A stretch of DNA of 64,000 bases from Pseudomonas sp. LS44. GTDB lineage: Bacteria; Pseudomonadota; Gammaproteobacteria; Pseudomonadales; Pseudomonadaceae. Within the stretch, counting starts at the first letter, position 1. Each line of letters begins with the position of its first letter. The notes below the pieces were generated by a model. It did not search any database. It was not told the DNA's origin and saw only the letters and a program-made list of their open reading frames with translations. The stretch lies in NCBI RefSeq assembly GCF_024730785.1, contig NZ_CP102830.1:62001-126000 (forward strand). Direction: 5' to 3'. This document shows positions 27,605 to 36,087 of this stretch, piece by piece. The position numbers were made by a program, and so were the translations under genes.

Positions 27605-28198
27605 ATGGATATCTTCAGCATCGCCTTGCTGCTGTTCTTCGTCATGGATCCGTTCGGCAACATCGCCATCTTTATTGCCGCCTTGAAGAACGTGGCGCCC
27701 GAACGCCGGGTGAAGGTGGCGCTGCGCGAGCTGTTGTTCGCCCTGGTGCTGCTCATGCTGTTCCTCACCTTCGGCGACAAGATCCTTAGCGGCCTGGGAC
27801 TTTCCCGTGAAGCGACGGCAATTGCCGGCGGCATCATTCTGTTTGTCATCGCCATGCGCCTGATCTTTCCGCCGCCGCAAGGTGTACTCGGCGAGCTGCC
27901 CGGTGGCGAGCCGTTGCTGGTGCCGCTGGCCACGCCCGCCGTGGCCGGCCCTTCCGCACTGGCGGTGCTACTGACTCTGCGCAACACGCACCCCGAGCCA
28001 CTCTGGGAGTTGTACCTGGGCCTGTTCCTGGCCTGGGCGGCAACCGCCTTCATTCTGCTTCAGGCGTCCTTCCTGCAGCGCTTTCTCGGCGTGCGCGGGC
28101 TGACTGCGGTGGAGCGCCTGACCGGTATGTTGCTGATCATGCTCAGCGTCGACATGCTCCTCGATAACCTGCAAAGCATCCTGCACATCAGCCCATGA
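27605..28198 (+). CDS. MarC family integral membrane protein
   Basis: A 197-residue, six-helix membrane protein of the MarC/YhgN family. Characteristic segments: FFVMDPFGNIAIFI, ATAIAGGIILFVIAMRLIF, VPLATPAVAGPSALAVLL and LTGMLLIMLSVDMLLD. The family was once linked to multidrug resistance, but its true role is not known. Ribosome site CAGGAG. The stop overlaps the start of the amidase gene (ATGA), so the two are translationally coupled. Confidence 0.92.
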   Translation: MDIFSIALLLFFVMDPFGNIAIFIAALKNVAPERRVKVALRELLFALVLLMLFLTFGDKILSGLGLSREATAIAGGIILFVIAMRLIFPPPQGVLGELPGGEPLLVPLATPAVAGPSALAVLLTLRNTHPEPLWELYLGLFLAWAATAFILLQASFLQRFLGVRGLTAVERLTGMLLIMLSVDMLLDNLQSILHISP

Positions 28199-28974
28199 AG
28201 ACTTTCGCACTGCTCCTCACCCTCGCCCTGCTGGCCGGTTGCGCCGGCGGGTTGCGCATCGACACCTCGCAGCCCTCGGCCAATCACGACAGCCGCGTGC
28301 AGTTCATCGTCCTGCATTACACCTCCACCGACTTGCAGCGCTCGTTGCAGATCCTCACCCAGGACGAAGTCAGCAGCCATTACCTGATCGGCGCGGCGCC
28401 ACCGACCATCTACCGTCTGGTCGAGGAAGACCAGCGCGCCTGGCACGCCGGCGTCAGTGAGTGGCAGGGCCGCACCTGGCTGAATTCCAGTTCGATTGGC
28501 ATCGAACTGGTCAATCCAGGCTTCGAAGACACGCCCAACGGTCGCGTCTGGTATCCCTACTCGGACGAGCAGATCGATGCGTTGATCCTGCTGCTCAAGG
28601 ACATCGTCCAGCGCCACCACATCGCGCCGGAAAACATCATCGGGCATAGCGATATCGCACCGCTGCGCAAGCTCGACCCGGGGCCGTTGTTCCCCTGGCA
28701 ACGACTCGCCGCGGCCGGTTTGGGGCGCTGGCCGGAGGCCGGCGCTGTGGCGCGCGCGCAGGCGCGCTTCGCTCAAGGGTTACCCGAGATCGGCTGGTTT
28801 CAGCAGCAGTTGCAACAAGTCGGTTATGCCACGCCGCACACCGGCGTGCTGGACGACGCCACCCGCCGGGCACTGGCGGCATTCCAGATGCATTACCGGC
28901 CGAGTCGTTTCGACGGGGTGGCGGACGCGCAGACCGCGGCGCTGCTCAGTGTGCTTGCGGTTAGCCGGCCTTGA
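28195..28974 (+). CDS. Outer-membrane lipoprotein N-acetylmuramoyl-L-alanine amidase (AmiD/AmpDh2-like)
   Basis: A 259-residue lipoprotein (lipobox ALLAGC). The amidase_2 domain (about 35-190) has the zinc ligands in FIVLHYTS and IIGHSDIAPLRKLDPGP and the catalytic-site segment SSSIGIELVNPGFED. A PG_binding_1 domain (about 195-250) follows. It cleaves the lactyl-peptide bond of peptidoglycan or anhydro-muropeptides in the periplasm. From memory, the gene order (next to the cyclase and kinB) matches ampDh2 of P. aeruginosa. Its 3' end overlaps the convergent response-regulator gene by 14 bases. Confidence 0.92.
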   Translation: MKTFALLLTLALLAGCAGGLRIDTSQPSANHDSRVQFIVLHYTSTDLQRSLQILTQDEVSSHYLIGAAPPTIYRLVEEDQRAWHAGVSEWQGRTWLNSSSIGIELVNPGFEDTPNGRVWYPYSDEQIDALILLLKDIVQRHHIAPENIIGHSDIAPLRKLDPGPLFPWQRLAAAGLGRWPEAGAVARAQARFAQGLPEIGWFQQQLQQVGYATPHTGVLDDATRRALAAFQMHYRPSRFDGVADAQTAALLSVLAVSRP

Positions 28975-29368
28975 GCAGCTCGCGGACCCGCTCACGCAGC
29001 AGCTCGAGGTTGAACGGCTTGGTGATGGTTTGCGTGGGAATCGCCGCGTCACCGCGCAGGTTGAGCAGGTCGCTGAGCAGATCGCCCTCGGCATAGCCGC
29101 TGGCAAACAGGATGGGCAGCTGCGGGCGCAATTCGCGCGCCGCCTCGGCCAGCTCGCGGCCGCTCATGTCGGGCAGGCCGATGTCGCTCATCAGCAGATC
29201 GATCGACTGTTCGCTGCGCAGCAGGTCCAGAGCATCGCTGGCATCGCCGGCGGCCAATACCGCATAGCCGAACTCCTCAAGGACTTCGACGGTGAGCAGG
29301 CGCACCACATCGTCATCTTCAACCACGAGGATCGACTTGGACTGCTGGCGGGCGGACGGCCTGGGCAT
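28961..29368 (-). CDS. Single-domain response regulator
   Basis: A 135-residue CheY-like receiver with no output domain. Phosphoacceptor D62 in DLLMSDIGLPDMSG, acidic pocket EDDD near 17-20, and the conserved lysine in TITKPFNLELL. The ATG at 29368 (MPRPSARQQS) is chosen because the receiver starts just after it. It is divergent from the remnants of a CHASE3 kinase, with which such regulators are usually paired. It may now answer to the downstream REC-histidine kinase. Confidence 0.85.
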   Translation of the reverse strand: MPRPSARQQSKSILVVEDDDVVRLLTVEVLEEFGYAVLAAGDASDALDLLRSEQSIDLLMSDIGLPDMSGRELAEAARELRPQLPILFASGYAEGDLLSDLLNLRGDAAIPTQTITKPFNLELLRERVRELLKAG

Positions 29369-29528
29369 GCGACGATCTCGGGAGAAGTTGAAGAAGGTCG
29401 GGGCTGCGAGGCGGCGATCTTTCCTCCGTGCGGCACAAACCTCAAGCGCCGCCGCACGGTCAGAATCGCAGCTCCCAGCGTAAATCTGGACTAATCCTAA
29501 TCGTAGTCTTTTGCCCGTGGATTCTTCG

Positions 29529-29882
29529 ATGGCCAATCAGACCGATGAAACCAGCTTTCGCCGCATCCTCAATCGCAGCATCGCCTTACCGCTGGGCTTT
29601 GGCGGGGTCGGAGTGCTGTTCTTCATCGCGTTGTTCGAGCGCGCCCACGTGACCTTCGGCGACCACAGTCTGGCCACCGACAGCGTGTTTGCAGAAACCC
29701 AGCTGATTTCCTGTCGCAACGTGCTGATCTACTTCAACACGGATTTGCAGAACCGCGTACTGGGGCTATTCCGCAACCGTGGCTTTCTCGGCCTGGGCAG
29801 CAAGGAGAGCTTGGATTTCTCCGCCTATGCCAAGCATTTCGAGGCGCTGCTGCGTCCCGAACGGATTTTTCGCAAGCGATGA
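29529..29882 (+). pseudogene. Fused remnant: CHASE3-kinase N terminus joined to CheR C terminus
   Basis: One open frame of 117 codons, built of two unrelated pieces. Residues 1 to about 36 (MANQTDETSFRRILNRSIAL then a hydrophobic helix) look like the start of a CHASE3 sensor kinase. Residues about 37-117 (HSLATDSVFAETQLISCRNV, LIYFNTDL, GFLGLGSKESL) are the C terminus of a CheR methyltransferase. The rest of both genes is missing, so a deletion of several kilobases between them is the simplest explanation. The product could at most be a membrane-tethered CheR fragment without the SAM-binding half. Confidence 0.75.
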
Positions 29883-30024
29883 AGCGCTCTGGCACGTGGC
29901 GGTCGGCCGATGCGCCGGTCTCGACCATGCCGGAGGCGGTGCTGAAGCGCCTGCACCGGACTATCTTCTGAGCATCGCCGCCATGCAGCCCGTACTGGCG
30001 GACTTGGATACCCCATCATGCTGA
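29879..30024 (+). pseudogene. Remnant of a CheB-type methylesterase
   Basis: The start ATGA overlaps the CheR remnant stop, as in intact cheR-cheB pairs. The first 30 codons (MKRSGTWRSADAPVSTMPEA, then VLKRL) contain a CheB-like MPEAVL segment and stop at 29971. The downstream CheB C-terminal tail PDYLLSIAAMQPVLADL is in another frame and runs into the start of the next gene. Deletion plus frameshift has destroyed it. Confidence 0.6.
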
Positions 30025-31247
30025 GAAAGATCGAAGCCAAGCTATTGATCGTCGACGATCTGCCGGAAAACCTGTTGGCTCTGGCTGCCCTGATCCAGGG
30101 CGAGGAGCGCAGCGTCTTCCAGGCCAGTAATGCCGATCAGGCCCTGGCGCTGCTCCTCGAACACGAGTTCGCCCTGGCCATTCTCGACGTGCAAATTCCC
30201 GGCCTGAATGGCTTCGAGCTGGCCGAGCTGATGCGTAGCACAGAGAAGACCAAGCAGATCCCCATCGTCTTCGTCAGCGCCGCCGACCGTGAGCTGGATT
30301 ACGCCTTCAAAGGTTATGAAAGTGGCGCGGTGGATTTCCTCCACAAGCCGTTGTCGCCCCACGAGGTGCGCAGCAAGGTCTCGGTGTTCGTCGAGCTGTA
30401 CCGGCAGCGCAAGGCCCTGCTGTGCCAGCTCGAGTCGCTGGAGCACAGCCGTCGCGAGCAGGAGGCGCTACTCAGCGAGCTGCGCGCCACGCAAAGCGAA
30501 CTGCATCAGGCGGTGCGCATGCGCGACGACTTCATGTCGATCATTTCCCACGAGCTGCGTACGCCGCTCAACGGCCTGATGCTGGAAACCCAGCTGCGCA
30601 AGGTGCGCCTCGAGCAGAACAACACGGAGGCCTTCACCCTCGACAAGTTGCGGGTGATGAACGAGCGCGACGAGCGCCAGCTGCAAAGCCTGACCCGGCT
30701 GATCGAAGACATGCTCGATGCCTCGCGAATCCGCACCGGCAAGTTGTCGATTCGTCCGCAGCGCAGCGACTTGGCCGCCCTGGTGCGGCGCGTGGTGGAA
30801 AATCTTGCCGCGCACATCGCCAACGCTACCGGCACCGTCGAGGTCCATGCGCCCGAGCCGGTGCTGGCGCTGGTCGACGAGTTCCGCATCGAGCAGGTGA
30901 TTGCCAACCTGTTGACCAATGCGCTGCGCTATGGCGCCGACCAACCCGTGCACGTCACGGTGCACGGCAGTCCGCAAGGTGCGTGGATCGAGGTCCGCGA
31001 TCAGGGTATCGGCATTTCGTCGGCGGATCAGCCGCGCATCTTCCAGCAGTACGAACGAGTCGATGGGACCGGCGTGCGGCATGGCTTGGGCCTGGGCCTG
31101 TTCATCACCAAACAGATCATCGGCGCACATGGCGGCAAGATCGAGCTGCACAGCGAGCCAGGTAAGGGTTCATGTTTCTCGGTGTGGTTGCCGGAGGACG
31201 GCTGGCAGGCTGGAGCCCAGCAGCCCGGCAGCGGTCTTGCCGAGTAA
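30018..31247 (+). CDS. Response regulator-histidine kinase (REC-HisKA-HATPase)
   Basis: A 409-residue cytoplasmic hybrid. N-terminal receiver (about 8-125) with D57 in AILDVQIPG and K in FLHKPLSP; a coiled-coil linker (about 130-170); HisKA with H178 in SIISHELRTPLNG; and HATPase with NLLTNALRYG, DQGIGIS, GLGLGLFI and HSEPGKGSCF. This protein usually closes a CHASE3 kinase-cheR-cheB cluster, here otherwise degraded. The ATG overlaps the cheB remnant end. The partner is unknown; the nearby single receiver at 28961 is a candidate. Confidence 0.9.
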   Translation: MLRKIEAKLLIVDDLPENLLALAALIQGEERSVFQASNADQALALLLEHEFALAILDVQIPGLNGFELAELMRSTEKTKQIPIVFVSAADRELDYAFKGYESGAVDFLHKPLSPHEVRSKVSVFVELYRQRKALLCQLESLEHSRREQEALLSELRATQSELHQAVRMRDDFMSIISHELRTPLNGLMLETQLRKVRLEQNNTEAFTLDKLRVMNERDERQLQSLTRLIEDMLDASRIRTGKLSIRPQRSDLAALVRRVVENLAAHIANATGTVEVHAPEPVLALVDEFRIEQVIANLLTNALRYGADQPVHVTVHGSPQGAWIEVRDQGIGISSADQPRIFQQYERVDGTGVRHGLGLGLFITKQIIGAHGGKIELHSEPGKGSCFSVWLPEDGWQAGAQQPGSGLAE

Positions 31248-31371
31248 TGCAAAATGCAATGGCCGCTTGACCGCGGTCGTGCAAAGCGCAACGGCATGGC
31301 GATTTGATTGCAGCTCAAGTGGCTGATTAAGAAGAGAATAATTTAATTTTTTGGCTGGCATGACGGCTGCA
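31248..31371 (+). promoter_or_regulatory. Sigma-54 promoter with upstream TGCA-N3-TGCA boxes
   Basis: TGGCAT (31356-31361) and CTGCA (31367-31371) have the GG-N10-GC spacing of a -24/-12 promoter. Upstream lie TGCAAAATGCA (31248-31258) and TGCAAAGCGCA (31280-31290), about 65-110 bases before the -24 element, the usual position for enhancer-binding protein sites. The gene served starts at 31412. Confidence 0.6.
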
Positions 31372-31411
31372 CTTGAGTTCCTAAAGACTGACTCTGTGCT
31401 GGAGAAATGCC

Positions 31412-31711
31412 ATGACCGTCCGCCAGATTGCCCTGTTTAGCCTGCTCTCCTGCACCGCGCTGCTGGCGGCGCGCGCTGCTGCCGACGACTCCGAAACCGA
31501 TGTCGCAGCGACCGCCACCGAACTGCGGATACCGGTCGAAAGCAGCGTGGTCAACAGTCGGTCCGCCGTCGCGACATTCCAGCAGGCGGCGCAAACCTTG
31601 GGTAACTCCCGCCCCACCCAGCCTAGCGCCAGCGCTGACGGCCAATGGCTGCGCATCGGCGCCGAACCACGCAGCGCGGATGAACCGACCATCCAGCGTT
31701 GGATGTTCTGA
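31412..31711 (+). CDS. Small exported protein of unknown function
   Basis: A 99-residue protein with a signal peptide (MTVRQIALFSLLSCTALLAA, cleavage near ARAAA-DD) and an acidic, polar mature part ending DEPTIQRWMF. No family recognised. A GGAG ribosome site precedes the ATG. Its own sigma-54 promoter and enhancer-like boxes lie upstream. It is convergent with kinB. Confidence 0.65.
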   Translation: MTVRQIALFSLLSCTALLAARAAADDSETDVAATATELRIPVESSVVNSRSAVATFQQAAQTLGNSRPTQPSASADGQWLRIGAEPRSADEPTIQRWMF

Positions 31712-31726
31712 GCCGCTGCGCCCAGG

Positions 31727-31819
31727 TTGTTCAAACTGGCTTGCGGTCTGTGCGCTGGCTGCTTCCTGCTGGCATTGCTGGCCGGCCGGCGGATCACGTT
31801 CGACCCGCTGCTGCGCTGA
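31727..31819 (+). CDS. Possible 30-residue hydrophobic peptide
   Basis: TTG start, then FKLACGLCAGCFLLALLAG followed by RRITFDPLLR: one hydrophobic helix and a basic tail. It lies 15 bases after the stop of the exported-protein gene. The ribosome site is poor, so this is tentative. Confidence 0.25.
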   Translation: MFKLACGLCAGCFLLALLAGRRITFDPLLR

Positions 31820-31843
31820 TCGCTCCTGGCTCTAGAGCGCCGT

Positions 31844-33643
31844 TCAGATGGGTAGGGTGAGATAGAACTGGGCGCCCTGTCCCGGTCGCGAATACACGTT
31901 GATGCGCCCGCCATGCATCTGCACGACTTCCTTGCACAATGCCAAGCCGAGGCCCACGCCTCCCTTCTTGGGGCTGACCTGCACGAACGGCTCGAAAATT
32001 CGCGCCTGTTGGCTGAAGGGAATGCCCTCGCCCTGATCCTGCACGCTGATCACCACACGCTCGCCGTGGCGACGGGCCTGCAGTTCCACCTGATCACCAT
32101 CCTTGCTGTGCCGCAGGGCATTGCTGAGCAGGTTATCGAGCACCCGGTCGATCAGCGCCCGATCGATGCTGATGCGCGGCAAGGAGCCCTGGAAGGCGAC
32201 TTCCAGGCGGATAGCGCGTTGCCCGGCCGCTACGGTGAAACGCTGGCGCGCCTGCTCGAGCAGTTCGCCGGGCTCGTTCGGGGCCAGTTCGACTTTCTGC
32301 ATGCCGTTCTGGTAACGAGAGAAATTCAGCAGGTCGCTGATCAGTTGCACCAGGCGCTGCATTTCTTCATCGACGGTCTGAATCAGATCGGTTTCGCGGC
32401 TTTCGGCGGGGAAATGCAGGCGTTCGCGCAGCAGGCTGAATGCCATGTGCATGCCGGTCACCGGGGTACGCAGCTCATGCGAGGCGCGCAGCACGAACTC
32501 GTTGCGCACCCGTTCGAAGGCCCGCTGTTCGGTGACATCGCGCAGGACCAGCACCGCGCCGATTTTGTCATTGTCGCCGTGCTGCACCGGGGTTAGTGTC
32601 CAGGCCAGCACGCGGTGCTCGCCGAGGCTGTCGATCTGCAGGTCATTATGCGGTTGCTCCAGCGAGGTGCCGCTGAACACCTGTTGCACCGCTTCTTCGA
32701 GCTCTGGATAGGCGAGCACCGCGCCGAGGCGCTGGCCATGCGGGTCGCCGCGCCAGAACAGCTGATGGGTAGCGACCGGATTGGCGTGCTCGATGCGCCC
32801 TTCGGCATCGAGAATCACCAGCCCGTCATCGATGCTGTCGAGCACCGCCTGCAGGCGGTGCTGGCTGGACATCAGCTGGCTGACGTTGCTCAGCTGATGC
32901 TGGCGCAACGCTTCGGTCATTTGCCCGAAGCGTCGGCTGAGCACCGACATCTCCACCACGCTGGAAATTGGCAGGGTGACGTCGTAGTTGCCTTTGCTGA
33001 CGTCTTCGGCAGCCCGCGCAAGCATATCGATGGGCGCGCCGAAGCGGCGAGCGACGCTATTGGCGGTGATAAAGCCGATCAGCAGCACGGTGATGCCTAC
33101 CAAGCCGAGCAATCCGGCGATCAGTTTGGCGCGTTCGCGGGAATCCGCTTCTGCGTCGGTAATGCTGTTAATCGCCTGTTTCTGCACGTTAATGATGTGC
33201 TGGCGCAGTAGCGTAAAGGCCTCGGCGAATTCACCGTTGCCGTGCATGCTCGGCGTTCCTGGGCGGCCATGGTCGATCTGCCGGGCCAGCTGTTCATAGA
33301 GGCTTTCGATATTGCGTAACGCGGGTAAGGTGGTGGCATCACGGTTGGTGCTGATGGCTGTAGCCAGTGCCTCGCGGAACTGCGTTTGGGCCAGCCGCAA
33401 GCGTTTGTTGGCCGGCTCGCTGTCGATCAGGTTGATCAATATGTCGCTCAGGTGCTCGCGCAATTGCTGACTGGTATCGACGATGGCGAAGTTGTACTGA
33501 ATCAACTGTTCTTGATTTCGCGCCATCTGCATCACGCTGATCAGGCCGAGTAGCAGGCCGAGCAGGGCCACGCTGATCAGCGCGGAAATACTCAAGAACA
33601 GCCGGGTGCGCAGCTTCATCGGTAGTTTCACGGGCAACTTCAT
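31844..33643 (-). CDS. kinB: Alginate biosynthesis sensor histidine kinase KinB
   Basis: A 599-residue sensor kinase/phosphatase. First helix about 14-36 in MKLRTRLFLSISALISVALL, periplasmic domain about 40-165, second helix about 170-195, HAMP (about 196-250), PAS domain (about 258-370, LDSIDDGLVILDAEGRIEHA), HisKA with H389 in RASHELRTPVTGM, and HATPase with NLLSNALRHS and DQGEGIPFS. The C-terminal half follows P. aeruginosa KinB closely. KinB acts on AlgB and restrains alginate production. AGGAGG lies directly before the ATG. It is 21 bases downstream of algB on the same strand. Confidence 0.96.
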   Translation of the reverse strand: MKLPVKLPMKLRTRLFLSISALISVALLGLLLGLISVMQMARNQEQLIQYNFAIVDTSQQLREHLSDILINLIDSEPANKRLRLAQTQFREALATAISTNRDATTLPALRNIESLYEQLARQIDHGRPGTPSMHGNGEFAEAFTLLRQHIINVQKQAINSITDAEADSRERAKLIAGLLGLVGITVLLIGFITANSVARRFGAPIDMLARAAEDVSKGNYDVTLPISSVVEMSVLSRRFGQMTEALRQHQLSNVSQLMSSQHRLQAVLDSIDDGLVILDAEGRIEHANPVATHQLFWRGDPHGQRLGAVLAYPELEEAVQQVFSGTSLEQPHNDLQIDSLGEHRVLAWTLTPVQHGDNDKIGAVLVLRDVTEQRAFERVRNEFVLRASHELRTPVTGMHMAFSLLRERLHFPAESRETDLIQTVDEEMQRLVQLISDLLNFSRYQNGMQKVELAPNEPGELLEQARQRFTVAAGQRAIRLEVAFQGSLPRISIDRALIDRVLDNLLSNALRHSKDGDQVELQARRHGERVVISVQDQGEGIPFSQQARIFEPFVQVSPKKGGVGLGLALCKEVVQMHGGRINVYSRPGQGAQFYLTLPI

Positions 33644-33664
33644 CGGACCTCCTGTCGTGAAACA

Positions 33665-35011
33665 CTACAGGTTGAACTGCTTGCGTTTGCGATACAGGGT
33701 CGAGGTGTCGATACCCAAGGTCTTGGCGGCCATGTCGAGCGTGTCGCTATTGGCGAGTACCGCGGCGATATGGGCTTTTTCCAGTTCTTCCAGGCTCATC
33801 TGCGCGCCGATGCGTGGCGTGTTGGTTGCTGGCTGGGCATCAAGGCCGAGGTGGCTGAGTTCGACCTTTTCCTGCGGGCAAATGATGCTCGCCCGCTCGA
33901 TGACATTGCGCAGCTCGCGAATGTTGCCCGGCCAGCGATAAGCCAGCAGTGCGGCCATTGCCTCGTCGCTGAAGCCACGGGCCGGACGGGCGTAGTCCCT
34001 GACGAAGTGGGCGAGGAAGCGCTCGGCCAGCGGGGCGATGTCTTCGTGGCGCTCGCGTAACGGCGGCAGCTTGAGGGTGATGACATTGAGGCGATAGAGC
34101 AGGTCTTCGCGAAAGCGCCCGGAGCGGACCATTTCGTCCAGATCGAGGTTGGTGGCGGCGAGGATGCGCATATCGGCCTGGCGGGTCACCGCGTCGCCGA
34201 CCCGTTCGTATTCCTTGTCTTGGATGAAGCGCAGCAGCTTGGGTTGCAGGCTCAGCGGGAAGTCGCCGATTTCGTCGAGGAACAGCGTGCCGCCATCGGC
34301 CTGGCTGACCCGGCCCATGGTGCTCTCGCTGGCGCCGGTGAAGGCGCCACGGCTATGGCCGAACAATTCGCTTTCCATCAGCTCGGCGCTCAACGACGGG
34401 CAGTTGATGGTCACGCAGGCTTTTTTCGCGCGCCGGCTCCAGCCGTGAATGGCGCGCGCCAATTCGCCCTTGCCGGTACCCGATTCGCCGAGGAGGAGGA
34501 TATTGGCGTCGGTATCGGCGACCTGCAGGGCGGTGGCCAGCACCGCCATCATCGCCGGGCAGTGCGAGTCGAGGCCGTCCTTAGTCTTGCGCACTTCGCC
34601 TTCCAGCGCCTCCAGGCGGGCCGCCAGCTGGCGGACTTCGAGCTGTTTGGCGGCGGCCAGGCGCAGTTGGTCGGGCGTGCACGGCTTGACCAGGTAATCC
34701 ACCGCCCCGGCCTGAATGGCGTCCACTGCGGTATCCACCGCCGAATGCGCAGTGGCGATCACCACGCGCATCCACGGCGCCTGCACGCGCATGGTTGCCA
34801 ATAAGTCGAGGCCGTTGTCTTCGCCCAGGCGCAGGTCGAGGAAGCACAGATCGAATACCTGGCGTTGCAGCAGGTTCTCCGCCTGTGCGGCGCTGGTGGC
34901 GGTAGCCACCAAGTAGCCCTCGTCCTCCAGGCAATAACGAAAGGTGCGCAGAATTGCGGTTTCGTCGTCGACCAGCAGGATTCGGCCATTGTCGGCTGCG
35001 GGCGCTTGCAT
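33665..35011 (-). CDS. algB: NtrC-family response regulator AlgB
   Basis: A 448-residue activator of alginate genes. Receiver with D59 ([16 protein letters not shown]), AAA+ domain with Walker [10 protein letters not shown] and the sigma-54 contact loop GAFTGA kept intact, and a C-terminal helix-turn-helix ([20 protein letters not shown]). The ATG at 35011 has GGGAGAG upstream; the longer frame up to 35314 is intergenic sequence. Divergent from a DUF2383 gene that has a sigma-54 promoter, so AlgB is the nearest candidate activator for it. Confidence 0.96.
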   Translation of the reverse strand: MQAPAADNGRILLVDDETAILRTFRYCLEDEGYLVATATSAAQAENLLQRQVFDLCFLDLRLGEDNGLDLLATMRVQAPWMRVVIATAHSAVDTAVDAIQAGAVDYLVKPCTPDQLRLAAAKQLEVRQLAARLEALEGEVRKTKDGLDSHCPAMMAVLATALQVADTDANILLLGESGTGKGELARAIHGWSRRAKKACVTINCPSLSAELMESELFGHSRGAFTGASESTMGRVSQADGGTLFLDEIGDFPLSLQPKLLRFIQDKEYERVGDAVTRQADMRILAATNLDLDEMVRSGRFREDLLYRLNVITLKLPPLRERHEDIAPLAERFLAHFVRDYARPARGFSDEAMAALLAYRWPGNIRELRNVIERASIICPQEKVELSHLGLDAQPATNTPRIGAQMSLEELEKAHIAAVLANSDTLDMAAKTLGIDTSTLYRKRKQFNL

Positions 35012-35075
35012 TGGTGCTCTCCCAGGTTCAGCGGGGGTGTTGGAGCATGCCTGTGCATTAGTCAGGGGAAAGTCG

Positions 35076-35117
35076 TGCAAGTTGCATGGTGCAATCTGTC
35101 CGATCCTGCATGCTGCA
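35076..35117. promoter_or_regulatory. Cluster of TGCA-N3-TGCA boxes upstream of a sigma-54 promoter
   Basis: Three 11-bp boxes lie between algB and the DUF2383 gene: TGCAAGTTGCA (35076), TGCATGGTGCA (35083; overlapping the first, in TTGCATGGTGCAA) and TGCATGCTGCA (35107-35117). They lie 66-107 bases upstream of the -24 element at 35183. The same motif occurs twice before the gene at 31412. Confidence 0.5.
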
Positions 35118-35182
35118 TGGCAAGGCAGCCTGATATCAGAAACAACTATTTGATTTTGAACATATTTATTATCAGTTAAGAC

Positions 35183-35197
35183 TGGCACAAGGCTTGC
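35183..35197 (+). promoter_or_regulatory. Sigma-54 (-24/-12) promoter
   Basis: TGGCACAAGGCTTGC matches the consensus TGGCAC-N5-TTGC exactly. It lies 74 bases before the DUF2383 start codon. Confidence 0.85.
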
Positions 35198-35270
35198 GAA
35201 AGTAACTCCATGGATCGCCAAGTAATCCCATACAGGGTGCAGGGCGCTCGGAATCGCAAGGAGACTCACC

Positions 35271-35705
35271 ATGAGCAGTAGCACGTCGCAACTGAATGAA
35301 TTGATCGAGATCACCCGTGATGGTCAGCGCTTCTACGAGCACGCCCGTGACGAGGTGAAGGATGAGCAGCTGAAGAGTTTGTTCCGCGACATGTCGCAGG
35401 CCAAGACCCAGGTGATCCAGGCGCTGGCGATCAAAGTTGCCGCCAATCATGAGCAACCGGCTCAAGGTGGAACCATAGTCGGCAAGCTGCGGCAGATCTA
35501 CGCCGATACTCGCGCCACGCTGTCCACCGACGTCAACGCCACCTATGTCGCCCAGCTTGAAGAGGCCGAGGACCGCCTCCTGCATGCCTTCGAAGACGTC
35601 ATGGAAGAGGCTGGGCCGGATGTCCGCGCCGTGTTGTCGGTGGAGATGCCGAAAGTCCGCCAGTGTCATGACCGCATGCGCAGTCTGAATCAGCACCTGA
35701 AATAG
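35271..35705 (+). CDS. DUF2383 ferritin-like protein (PA2169 type)
   Basis: A 144-residue four-helix protein of the DUF2383/TIGR02284 type. It begins with LNELIEITRDGQRFYEHAR, followed by a long helical hairpin and AEDRLLHAFEDVMEEAGPDV. Regularly spaced His/Glu residues resemble ferritin-like folds, but metal binding is not proven. AAGGAG lies before the ATG. Its own sigma-54 promoter suggests control by an enhancer-binding protein, possibly AlgB next door. Confidence 0.82.
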   Translation: MSSSTSQLNELIEITRDGQRFYEHARDEVKDEQLKSLFRDMSQAKTQVIQALAIKVAANHEQPAQGGTIVGKLRQIYADTRATLSTDVNATYVAQLEEAEDRLLHAFEDVMEEAGPDVRAVLSVEMPKVRQCHDRMRSLNQHLK

Positions 35706-35714
35706 GAACGCCCG

Positions 35715-35771
35715 ATGCTGAGCGGCTTGTGGCTGTGCACTGCCGTGCTGGTGCTGTGTATTGGGCTGTGA
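35715..35771 (+). CDS. Possible 18-residue membrane peptide
   Basis: The ATG with AGGAACG upstream encodes MLSGLWLCTAVLVLCIGL, a single hydrophobic helix. It starts nine bases after the DUF2383 stop. Very short, so tentative. Confidence 0.35.
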   Translation: MLSGLWLCTAVLVLCIGL

Positions 35772-35919
35772 GGCAGCGCAGTGATGGTCGGTCGGGTTGG
35801 GTGTGAATGCGGTTATGCCACTGATTTCGCCGCCGGCAATGGGGTCGAACTCACGGGAACCGCTCCTCACTGCGGTGAGCAGTCGAACCCAAGGGAATCA
35901 ATCGTTTAGGAGCATCATC

Positions 35920-36087
35920 ATGCTGAGTTGGGCCGTCACTTTCCTGATTATCGCCATCATCGCAGCGGTGCTGGGCTTTGGTGGTATCGCTGGCGCCGCC
36001 ACGGGCATCGCCAAAATCCTCTTTGTGGTGTTCATCGTGATGTTCATCGTCTCGCTGATCATGGGTCGGCGCGGACGCGGGCTCTAA
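35920..36087 (+). CDS. DUF1328 (UPF0391) small membrane protein
   Basis: A 55-residue, two-helix membrane protein: [20 protein letters not shown], then [20 protein letters not shown] and the basic tail GRRGRGL. This is the UPF0391/YtjA pattern. TTTAGGAG lies upstream of the ATG. The last base of the stop codon is the first base of an inverted-repeat element. Family function unknown. Confidence 0.9.
   Translation: MLSWAVTFLIIAIIAAVLGFGGIAGAATGIAKILFVVFIVMFIVSLIMGRRGRGL

Noticed and set aside
35012..35314. N-terminal extension of AlgB by about 100 codons
   Set aside because: It would translate through the sigma-54 promoter and boxes; AlgB homologues start at the receiver, and a good ribosome site precedes the ATG at 35011.
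35772..35919. tRNA-like hairpins between the DUF2383 and DUF1328 genes
   Set aside because: No cloverleaf can be drawn, and there is no CCA end or T-loop; just short GC-rich stems such as CTCACTGCGGTGAG.
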